From assembly GCA_928212115.1 (NCBI GenBank), contig CAKMRJ010000001.1:187688858-187752857 (forward strand): a stretch of 64,000 nt of DNA. Direction: 5' to 3'. The position numbers were made by a program, and so were the translations under genes. The notes under the pieces are model-generated. The model saw nothing but the letters and a program-made list of their open reading frames with translations. It was not told the origin of the DNA and did no database searches. Positions 55,416 to 64,000 of this stretch are shown here, piece after piece. Every line of letters begins with the position of its first letter. Positions within the stretch are counted from its first letter, which is position 1. This stretch comes from Lactuca virosa (lineage: Eukaryota > Streptophyta > Magnoliopsida > Asterales > Asteraceae).

Positions 55416-58309
55416 ATGGAAGGGTTTTGAGCATTCTAACACTCCTAAGGTGTACATGCAATATAAATTCTAGTAGAATTACATAACTCTTTGTTGTAGC
55501 TTGATTCCATGGAGCTTAAGAGCCTAGTGCCTCAAGTGTGACACCTCAAATGGTTCACACAACATCACCAACATCTTGAAATAACTTGAGAGAAAAGGTT
55601 CCTATGCTCAAATCGGCTAGCCGTCATGTGTACACACCTAGTGCCAATTTCTTGAGCCATGGGTCCTTATATATGGTGGCTATTCGGGTTACACCATGTA
55701 ACTCATGTCTTTCCATATTCTCCATGCTCCATGGGTTAAAACCTCCATGGAGTATTCATGGGTTACTCCATGGGTTTAGCCCAACAAGAAGAACTTATGG
55801 ATCATAAGCCCACATATATAAGAATGAATGATTTACACAATCAATCCACATATATTTAATTAGTCTCCTTTTTTATCACATAATTAGTTCCAAATTAATT
55901 CTTGATCAATACTAATAAAATAATATGATTTCATATTAATATATTAGAACTTATACTATATTAACAAATCATAAATATCCTTTTCTCACATAAGTCTATC
56001 CAAATTGTTCCGATGCCATGCAATCCAAATGGACCATGCCAATCGGGTCAAGTACATACCAATTCTAGTTATGGACTTAGACACTAATCCAACAGGTTCC
56101 CACTTGGATAAGTCTAAAACTATTATTGCGTATGACTTCAAAACCCGACTAGCAATCATAGCTCTTAAAAGCTGCTGTCGAACTCTGAACAAATCAATGA
56201 CGCGTCCATTAGATAAGGGATCATATATTCTTCCATTCTGGATATCATATGGACTGAGACATGGATTATAATCATTCTCTCTGTCCATTTGTTGTTTCCC
56301 GATTTCCGATGTATGACGACCGACTAATTGAACAAATCAAATCAGTCCAGGCTTGGCGAAGCACTTCGGGGTGTCATCACTAAATCATCGAGGGGCCCAC
56401 AGATATCGCTTTTATCCCTTCAAGGGTAAAAGGAATGGATAAACTTTGACTCATATGCTTTTTCTACTACTTGTTGAATCATACACAAAGGCACGTTTTA
56501 TAACATCGAGTTACCAATGCGTTTTCGTACAATCAATGCATCACCAACTCATAGGCAACAAGTCATATCTCTAGGTTTGAAGAATATAAGATATTATCGT
56601 CTCATGATCACTCGTGATAAAATCCATGAAGTGAGTCAAATGAGCGTGGGTTGAATCCAATACTCAGAACTTATGTGCACTCATGAATGTTGTAGCAACT
56701 CTTGCTATGCCCACTACCTTGGACATCTACAAACTAGCTTCATGACAGTCTTGATTCATATCTACTTCCAACATATGACCGACTGTGGATGGTTTGAATA
56801 ACTTAGTCATTCAGTAAGAACGACCTAGTTATTCCGGAAGTCAAAACATGCAAAGTGAAACACAAGAATAATTGAATCCAATATGGTCTCAGAACTTATG
56901 AATATGAATAGAACACCTTTTATTTATCACCATATTGCTTACACATTATTCATTGCATACTATTTCAAACTATCAACTTTATACTTGAATTAAAATAATA
57001 GCTGTCCCATGCTCCGAGCATTTACACTATGTTTTCTAAACATTAGTCATGCCATACACCAAGTATGCACACTATGTTTTTCCAAACATTAGTTATGCCA
57101 TACACCAAGTATGCACACTAAGTTTGTCAATGATCTTTACTTTGTGAAATAGATTGATTGATCATAATTCCAATGATACTCATTTCACTATCCCAAATCC
57201 TTACCGCAAATGCAAGAATTCCAAATTCCTGCCATTTACCTAAATCTATTAGATTCTAAACTTATATGCATTGATCCTCTTGTAATGATTATGCACAATG
57301 TCACAAAGACTTGTCAACAGACATTAAAGATATTCCAATGGAGATCATTCCATGGAAACGAAGTCTCAAATTCAAAGTACATTGCTTTGAACATCCTTCT
57401 TGCATTAAGTTTCCTAATCTTACACAGATTTAATGGATAACTTCCACTATGAGAACATTTCCATATTCCCATTTCGACTATCACTCCTGAACAAAAGTTG
57501 CCTCTTTTCAGAATATGTCAATATCGTCCTTCCAAAATTAACAATATACTTCCAACTGTCCATGAGCAAACCAATCTTTGGTAAACCTTAGATTGTCCTC
57601 GACAATTGCTTAATCATTTTAGTCATATCCAATTCTAGACCTTTCCCCTCTTAATGCCCTGAGCATTTGGAAAATTTAGAAAGAATGAATATTAAAGCAC
57701 ATGCTATCGATCCTATATCTGAAGCATATGGGATACGATTCATGATGTCTCACATAAAGACATGATACTAGACCAGTCTTTTTGCTATAATATGTCTATT
57801 TCTATTTGCCAAATTCTCATAATTCAGATTATGAAAATGGATGTCGTAATCATAATCGAACTTTAGAATGCAAATAATGGACCCATATATATAATTTCCT
57901 TATGTTGAGCCATTCCAGCATGAAATTCATATATATATCCTTGACTAAAGATGATTAATACCTCAATCGAAGCTTTTAGAATTGAAATGAAGTATTATTT
58001 CCTCTTCCTTAATTATAGCAAAAACAACTTTTCCCAATTGAACTTTTGTTTTTTTTTCTATAATTAACATTGCTAACTTGCAACACTTATCATAATTATC
58101 ATACTCCCACTTGCATGATGGTTATTAGCATAACACTTATGTTCCCACTAGCTTTGACATGTACTCAGAAATCAGTTGTACTTCTAGAAATCAATACTTT
58201 ATTGACTTTCTTACCAAAGTTCCGATTTCTGATACGAGATGCTTTGATAAAACTTTATCAAAATCATACACCTTTCCTTCGATAGCACACATGTGTGTCT
58301 AAACAATTT
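55416..58309. other. Unresolved repetitive, non-coding stretch
   Basis: About 2.9 kb with no supported gene. It begins abruptly where similarity of F to E stops. It contains a local near-repeat (tacaccaagtatgcacacta at about 57056 and 57102). Parts read like degraded LTR-element leader or gag (minus strand near 57600 gives ELDMTKMIKQLS), but I cannot assign a family. A TGTTAGAATGC edge on the minus strand at 55441 may be an LTR end. Confidence 0.4.
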
Positions 58310-59952
58310 TATGACAACCCAAAATTTCCATTTGAACAAACTCTACCGTCTAGCACTTCAATTAAATGTCAAATTCATTTCTGCTAATTTTTAGCTCGGT
58401 TTAAAGTCCGGTTGGGTATTTTTAATATTTATTTTTCGAGAGAACAAATGAAGGGAAGTATTTTCTAGGATTATGGTGTAACAAATAAAACAACTAACAC
58501 CTTAATGAGGTGTTCACGGCCAAACATGAGGAGTTTGGGCCGTGAACTCCCTTTGGCCGCAAACTCATGCTTAAGGCATGAGTTTACTCCTTTCCTCCCT
58601 CATTTCTCACTTCCATGCTCAAGAACACCCACATTCTCTCTCAAGTATCATAAGATCTTCTTCCAAATTTCCCAAAAATGTGAGTGTTTCTTCTCTTGAT
58701 TTGTTGATACAACACTTCATCTAGTAGTTATACATGATTTCATCCATGAAATCTTCTCTTTGTCCTAGATCTTCAAGTGTTCTTCATTTCACCAAGAACA
58801 CACACTAGTGTTTTTGGGCTCTAACCACTATTTCAAGCTTCTACTATGTAAGTACACTACCCTTGGCTCGTTATATACTAGAAACACCCTTTAAACACAA
58901 AGAAATCGTGCCCAGAAGAGAGTTTACGGCCAATGCAATCTCCTTTGGCCGTAAACCCTAATGTTGGGTGCATTTGGACCCTAACTTCTTCCTAAGGCTT
59001 GGTCTATAGTCTAGAACCCTTCCTGGAAACTTGTAGGACCTTAAACACGCAAAAATGAAACATGAAGACATGAGTTTACGGCCGTAAACACCATGGGCCG
59101 TAAACACCATGGGCCGTAAACACATGGGCCATACCATTTTGGCCGTAAACTCCAATGAGAGGCCCAACAACACTTAGGTGCAACCTTATGTGCTTCTAAC
59201 ACTTGAAACAAGGTGTTTTCTATGCCCTAGGGTGTCCTTACTTGCTTAATTAGTTGTCTAAACACTAATTAAATACATATATGTGTCATTATACGTTAAA
59301 TAGGATCTGTGTGTGCTCAAGTCTTCACTTGACACTTAGCATCCTATCCAGCACTTCAATCCAAACCACTCACTGCAGGTGAGTTCATACCCCTAAATCA
59401 ACCTTTGAAATGATTTTAAATGCTTTTATGGGGGGGGGGGGGGAATTCAAGTTGAAACATTCTAGTCATGGTTTTAATCACATGTGATTAATGACTAGAA
59501 CAAACAGAAAGATTTACTAGTACTTTCAAGATTGCTATCAAACTTATGGATTTCAAGCACTTCAAAACCCTTTATCAAACTGTTTTAGATGCTAAAACTG
59601 TTTTCAAACCTTTTTAAACTTACATTATTGTCAAACTCATATCTATACTAATATATTTATATAAGTATGATTTGAAGGACTTAGGACTGATAGTTCACCT
59701 TATTTCCTGTTCCTTGTTTGGTTGTGGACTTAGGGTACCCTGTTACTTGTCCGAATGTCGTTGAAATCTTAGTTACATATCATATATATAAGTGTGGATA
59801 TAAAAGCTTTTACTACAGTCCAATACCTTTGTGTAACAAAGGCTTACAAACGACCTTTCTATTTAACTATAATAGGTATAGTTATGGGATTACTACTCAC
59901 TACTACTATTACAATGACACATACAGGAGTCAGTATAGTTATGAGTCAATAC

Positions 59953-60195
59953 GCGCTATACACTATACAAGAGAACACACTATAGACTATACAAGAGAAC
60001 ACACTATACACTATACAAGAGAACGCACTATACATTATACAAGAGAACACATTATACACTATACAAGAGAACACACTATACACTATACAAGAGAACACAC
60101 TATACACTATACAAGAGAACACACTATACACTATACAAGAGAACACACTATACATTATACAAGGGAACACACTATACACTATACAAGAGAATATA
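59953..60195 (+). repeat. 24-bp tandem array in element D LTR, 10 copies
   Basis: Ten copies at 24-bp spacing of a unit reading actatacactatacaaga plus gaacac, with a few point changes. The solo LTR has only a degenerate precursor at the matching place (16256-16400). Because 24 is a multiple of three and the unit lacks stops, it is open in several frames on both strands; this is not a gene. Confidence 0.92.
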
Positions 60196-60352
60196 CTATA
60201 TACTAGTACAGAGAAAACCTCACTACACTATGACATACTACACAAACATTTGAATACTATAAATAGAATGTTTAATACTACTTTCGATACGACACTTCAT
60301 TGTGGTATCACCTTGTAACCAGAGTCTCCTGGAGGGAGAGCGGGCATTGTGT

Positions 60353-60366
60353 GTATAGATCTATAC
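60353..60366. promoter_or_regulatory. Conserved LTR palindrome GTATAGATCTATAC
   Basis: Perfect 14-bp palindrome, also at 18894-18907 (A), 21728-21741 and 30427-30440 (C), and with one change at 16511-16524 (solo LTR). It sits beside a second inverted repeat and a CTCC-A-GGAG hairpin word in each LTR. It looks like a protein-binding site or RNA hairpin; the role is unknown. Confidence 0.55.
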
Positions 60367-60553
60367 AGGACAGACACTCCCACACCCCGACTGCTAGCTA
60401 CAGTCCCAGCCGATAAGGCCAAGGGGGTGACAGAATGTTACCTCGCTACATATGACACCGGAGGGTCATCAGTTATTCAGCCGTCGATCAGCATGGTTAG
60501 ATTCGAGTTCACATTCAAACCTTTAATTAACCAATTAAGAATTAAAGGAAAAA

Positions 60554-60730
60554 TAGACTCTCCGAGGCGCATTGTTCATTTAATACCACCTGGAGTCTGC
60601 ATTTCATTTCTTTAGACTCTCTGAGGCGTATTGTTCATTTAATACCACCCGGAGTCTGCATTTCATTTCTTTAGACTCCCCGAGGTGTACTGTACATTTA
60701 GTACTACCTGGAGTCTGTGTTTCATCACTT
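60554..60730 (+). repeat. 59-bp tandem repeat, 3 copies, in element D LTR
   Basis: Three copies starting tagactc at 60554, 60613 and 60672. Each unit has AGACTC near its start and GAGTCT near its end, so each could fold as an imperfect hairpin. Confidence 0.88.
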
Positions 60731-61280
60731 TATAACCATCAGTGTCACTGCTGAGGTAAAACATTATTTTCCTATTACACTTACTTTTGACCTTGTCACA
60801 TACACATTAAAGTAAACTATATTTTCGCAATGATGGTTTCACTGGGGAAAACTCTTACACTAGAAAAGAACAAAGCATACAAACAGTCGGGTCTTGGTAG
60901 AAGACTACATTTTTCTAGAAAATATAGGATTTTCTAGGGAGTTCAGACATTTACAAACAACTACGAGAATGTATACTACGTTGTTACAAACATTTTCATT
61001 CAAGCAATGACACTAAATACTTATGAACTCACCAGCGTTATGCTGATAAACTCTTTTCAAAATAACTTGTATTCTCAGGTCATCAATAGACAAGTATCGA
61101 TGAAGCTTTTGAGAAGATGGAGTACATACAAGACCCATCTCTTATTTTGATCATTCATTTTTGGTGTCTTACATATGCAATGGATGTTGTTGCTTGTTTA
61201 CTATTATGCTTTGTTATGATAGTGTACATGACGTACTCCACCCCAGAACGTTTCCGCCGTTCTGGTTTTGGGGTGTGACA

Positions 61281-61294
61281 GATTGGTATCGGAG
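61281..61294 (+). other. Element D primer-binding site (initiator Met tRNA type)
   Basis: GATTGGTATCGGAG follows the LTR end at 61280; same site as B and C. Confidence 0.87.
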
Positions 61295-61774
61295 TATTAT
61301 TTATAGTGAATTAAGTATATCAACCATAAAAGATATACAAACTATAAACACACCGGGATTAAAACACTCTGACCAAGAATGTATACTTTTAAATAATAAA
61401 ATATTTAACTAAGTATATATATATATATATATATATCCATACCAGGGTCAGAATCATACTAGATAAGAACAAAAGTATTATGATTGTTGAACAACGCAAT
61501 TAGGCTTAGAGACATATAGTCAAATCTAGGGGGATATAGCCTGATCAACTATATTTTCCGAGGAGTGACTAGCATGTGCCTAAGAATGATTGTGGTGTTG
61601 CAACAAGTCTAAAAACTTACCAACACTACTATAACGAGAACATTAGAACAGAACATAAACCTAAAATACTATAGGAGTATTTTGTATTACTATAATTACT
61701 TATGTGCAATCTAAGAAGGGTCCGTATTAGTACGTCTATTAACTATTCGTTTCCCCTATTCTCGCGTAGATAAC
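61295..61774 (+). other. Element D leader
   Basis: Non-coding 5' leader with an (AT)n run (61413-61436) and the gtgttgcaacaagtct patch (61593-61608) shared with A and C leaders. Confidence 0.6.
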
Positions 61775-62404
61775 ATGGTTGGCTTCCATCTCCCCGGCGA
61801 TCCGTATTATCCCAACCAAGGCAATGATGGGTGGCTTGATGATGAGCCTGAAGAGGATCACCCAATCCCCTTGGTTGATCACCGTGCAGAAGGCTTTTCG
61901 GATAACTCTGACTCCGAAGCAGAGGTCAACAACCTACCCCAAGAAGGCCAAGTCCCAAATCACAACCCATGTCCAACATTTCAAGGCCCCACTCCCTTGT
62001 GGGCAACAAACTTGAACCGTTGGATTGATGAGGAGGTTCAGCCTTTACCCTTCAACGGAGATCGAAGCTTTTACAATCTAAGCGAGGGAGGATCAGCTGA
62101 CCAAGTCCTACCCATTATGGTCCGAAGGATCTCCCGGAATGACGAGCAAGGTCGTGCAGCCATCGACCGAGTGATGGAAGTGGACGCCAACTCTGGCGTT
62201 AATACCGTCCGCATTCGCCAACTTGAAGAGGCTATGGAAAGGACTAGGAGGACCAACGAGGCTCTGCAGCAACAGCTAGCTGCCTCCCGAGCCGAAGTCA
62301 TGGAACTCCGAGTACGCCAGAGGGCACATGAGCGACATCTTCAAGAGGTTGTACGTCAACTGGCAGATCTGAGGGTTCGCCTGAGGGATACCCGCCGCCG
62401 GTAG
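61775..62404 (+). CDS. Element D ORF0: intact 209-residue acidic/coiled-coil ORF upstream of gag
   Basis: Unrecognised family. Starts MVGFHLPGDPYYPNQGN, followed by GWL, an acidic tract (residues about 20-55), FQGPTPLWATNLNRW (about 69-83), FNGDRSFYNLSEGG then LPIMVRRISRN (about 94-125), NSGVNTVRIRQLEEA (about 139-153), and an Arg/Glu/Gln/Ala-rich C-terminal helix to residue 209 that looks like a coiled coil with a basic end (RLRDTRRR). It is collinear with C ORF0 throughout and ends 58 bp before gag in another frame. No membrane or signal segment. It could be expressed by re-initiation or leaky scanning ahead of gag. The role is unknown. Confidence 0.85.
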   Translation: MVGFHLPGDPYYPNQGNDGWLDDEPEEDHPIPLVDHRAEGFSDNSDSEAEVNNLPQEGQVPNHNPCPTFQGPTPLWATNLNRWIDEEVQPLPFNGDRSFYNLSEGGSADQVLPIMVRRISRNDEQGRAAIDRVMEVDANSGVNTVRIRQLEEAMERTRRTNEALQQQLAASRAEVMELRVRQRAHERHLQEVVRQLADLRVRLRDTRRR

Positions 62405-62462
62405 AAGATGTTGACTCACCTTTCTCTTTTGGTTAAGGAATAGCCTTTGTTTTCTGTGCTCT

Positions 62463-63650
62463 ATGGAGCACTTGTCTGTAAATCAAACTCCACCACCACC
62501 ACCCCCTCCGCAGTTCGATGCCGTGATGTTTCAGGCAGCGGTGACCGCAGCTGTGACCGCAGCCATGGCCCAAGTAACCTCTGGTGGTGCAAGTGGAGCT
62601 GGAACAAGCACCAACTCCATCGATGGTGAAATCCAACCGCGTACACGGGAGTGTACCTATTAAGATTTCATCAGCTGCAAACCAACGTACTTCAACGGAA
62701 CCGGAGGGATTATTGCACTGTCCCAATGGATTGAGCGAACAGAAGCAATCTTTGAGATGTGCTCATGCCCTAATGGAAGCAAGGTAAAGTTCGCTGCTTG
62801 CACCTGCACCGAAAGGGCCCTGACGTGGTGGAATGGCCATGTCAAATCACTCTCACTGGTAGCAGCTAACGCCATGGGCTGGGATACACTGAAAGACCTG
62901 ATGACAAGGGAGTACTGCCCGAGGGGAAAAATTCAGAAGCTCGAGGAGGAACTGTGGAACCTCAAAATGAAGGGTTCCGACATAGTGGCTTATACAGCCA
63001 CGTTCTGCGACCTGGTGACGCTATGTCCTAACCTGGTCCCCACGGAAAGCAAGAAAGTCGAGAGATACATCTGGGGTTTGGTGCCCCCGTATCGAGGGAA
63101 CGTCCTAGCATCGAAGCCTGCGACCTTTGATAGAGCCAAGGAATTGGCCCAAAGGCTCATCGATCATGAGGTTCCTTCTCCTCCAACAACAACCACAGCT
63201 GCTGCCCCAGCACCAACCAACGCGACCGACAACAAAAGGAAGCGTTGGGACCGAAAGAAGGGCAAATCAACTCAACCCTCTTCCAAGAAACAACAGACGA
63301 TGGCTGTCCATGCTGCCACAACTCCTGTTGCCCCTGTACCAGCCAAAACATATGCAGGGACCCTACCCAAGTACACCAAGTGCACTTTCCATCATAACGG
63401 CCCCTGCCGGGAAATGCACTGCACCAATTGCGACCGGAAGGGCCATGCCGCCCGGTTTTGTAGAGCACCACCCAAACCTATCACGCAGATCACTGGTGCA
63501 GAAGTAAGCCAGGCCTGCAATGGGTGTGGTGAGATAGGGCACTTCAAAAGAAACTGTCCAAAAGTTGGGAATGCAGGAGGAGCAGGAAGACTACTTGCTA
63601 TTGGCCACAGTGAAGCCGTGGCAGACCCCACAGTAGTCACGGGTACGTTC
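62463..63650 (+). CDS. Element D gag with zinc knuckles (one in-frame TAA)
   Basis: Starts MEHLSVNQTP and a proline run. A TAA at 62661-62663 follows ECTY, exactly where C has a lysine codon, and the same frame is open from 62664 onward. Capsid-like blocks are WIERTEAIFEMC, RALTWWNGHVKS, MGWDTLKDLMTREYCPRGK and ERYIWGLVPPYRGNV. A basic patch (NKRKRWDRKKGK, about 63211-63246) precedes the cysteine motifs CTFHHNGPC, CTNCDRKGHAARFC (63421-63462) and CNGCGEIGHFKRNC (63518-63559). Gag packages RNA. A single substitution stops translation unless the stop is read through. The frame continues into protease. Confidence 0.87.
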
Positions 63651-64000
63651 CTTCTCAATAACTCATATGCTTCTATGATATTTGATAGTGGGGCTGAGAG
63701 GAGCTTCGTGAACCAAAAATTTAAACACTTACTTAATCAAGCACCGCAAGCACTAAAAGAAACCTTCATCGTAGAAATGGCCAACGGAAAGACAGAGAGT
63801 TCTAACGAGATTTACATAGGTTGTACCCTCACGCTACATAATCATTCATTTCCAATCGACCTCATACCAGTATCAATCAAGAGTTTCGATGTCATTGTGG
63901 GCATGGACTGGTTGAGTCTCCATCGTACCGATATTCTGTGCTTCGAGAAGGCAGTCCGTCTAAACCTACCGAATAACAAAACATTGTTGATCTACGGAGA
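63651..64000 (+). CDS. Element D aspartic protease (open, cut by window end)
   Basis: Same frame as gag, no stop to the window end. Retropepsin active site MIFDSGAERSFV at about 63675-63710, EMANGKTES near 63776, and the C-terminal SFDVIVGMDWLSLHRTD near 63883-63930. Processes Gag-Pol. All expected residues seem present. RT and the rest of pol should follow beyond the window. Confidence 0.87.

Larger units (their letters stand above)
58310..61280 (+). repeat. Element D 5' LTR
   Basis: 2971 bp. Starts TATGACAACCC (family TGTGACAACCC) and ends TTTTGGGGTGTGACA directly before the primer site. It contains the palindrome GTTTACGGCCGTAAAC (59074-59089) with further GGCCGTAAAC half-copies (58930-58960, 59095-59150), a 14-base G run (59430-59443), the TGTTCCTTGTTTGGTTGTGG word (59708-59727), a 24-bp tandem array, the GTATAGATCTATAC palindrome (60353-60366) and a 59-bp tandem repeat. 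It is longer than the solo LTR because of the two arrays. Confidence 0.88.
58310..64000 (+). mobile_element. Ty3/Gypsy chromovirus element D, 5' part, young
   Basis: Plus-strand element entering from 58310 and leaving the window within the protease. 5' LTR, primer site, ORF0, gag and protease are present. Protein and LTR place it in the same family as A, C and the solo LTR. ORF0 is intact and gag-protease has only one stop in over 500 codons, so it is the youngest coding copy here. Confidence 0.9.

Noticed and set aside
55986..56288. ORFs on both strands in the unassigned block
   Set aside because: Mirror open frames with no recognisable domain or start context; not supportable as genes.
59953..60195. 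CRISPR-like array
   Set aside because: Contiguous 24-bp tandem units without unique spacers, in a plant LTR; no cas genes.
59718..60206. 162-codon plus-strand ORF and a 77-codon minus ORF with 8-residue repeats
   Set aside because: Both arise from the 24-bp tandem array, which is stop-free in several frames. It lies inside the D LTR, so it is not a gene.
1..64000. A host gene interrupted by the elements
   Set aside because: Every coding trace I could read belongs to retroelement gag, pol, ORF0 or the 3' ORF; no exon-like or non-element domain was found.

Overview
The window is plant nuclear DNA made almost entirely of nested LTR retrotransposons. I found no convincing host gene, tRNA, rRNA or CRISPR array. 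The families (Ty3/Gypsy chromoviruses with 2-3 kb LTRs, and an unusually long Ty1/Copia element) point to a large-genome eudicot. Asteraceae, such as lettuce or chicory, is my best guess, but that is inference from family resemblance and not proven by any host gene.

Layout. The oldest layer is a decayed minus-strand Copia element (H). Its pieces are a pre-integrase domain (20704-20911), gag and zinc-knuckle remnants (32366-32790), a leader, and a 5' LTR (48545-49478). Three elements landed inside H. (1) Ty3 element A, minus strand, runs off the left edge; its 5' LTR is 5065-5483 plus 18516-20703. (2) Ty3 element C, minus strand, is 20912-31963 with target duplication ATATA. (3) Copia element E, plus strand, is 34047-47834 with target duplication CAAAC. 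Ty3 element B (5484-18510, minus, TSD CGAAA) sits inside the A LTR. A solo LTR (14596-17311, plus, TSD CTATA) sits inside the B 5' LTR. That makes four nesting levels. Right of H lie a non-coding remnant G (49479-52599), the 3' half of a second E-like Copia element F (52600-about 55415, minus), an unresolved repetitive stretch (55416-58309), and a young plus-strand Ty3 element D (58310 to beyond the right edge).

How the genes work together. Each Ty3 element has the order LTR, tRNA-iMet-like primer site, an extra acidic/coiled-coil ORF, gag (with zinc knuckles), protease, RT, RNase H, integrase, chromodomain, polypurine tract, LTR. The extra ORF upstream of gag ('ORF0' here) is present in all four Ty3 elements and collinear in A, C and D; I do not recognise it as a named family. 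Copia element E has gag with a very long charged extension, protease, integrase, RT/RNase H, and then about 3.7 kb of additional coding sequence before the 3' LTR. Element F preserves the same 3' ORF at the protein level. These two accessory ORFs are the most interesting content.

State of the copies. A, B, C and E are inactivated by stops, frameshifts and catalytic losses. D is the best preserved: ORF0 is intact, and gag-protease is open from 62463 to the window end except for one TAA. The LTR promoters carry family-specific arrays of short palindromes next to TATA boxes, and the A/C/D/solo LTRs share a compact palindrome module that may be regulatory.
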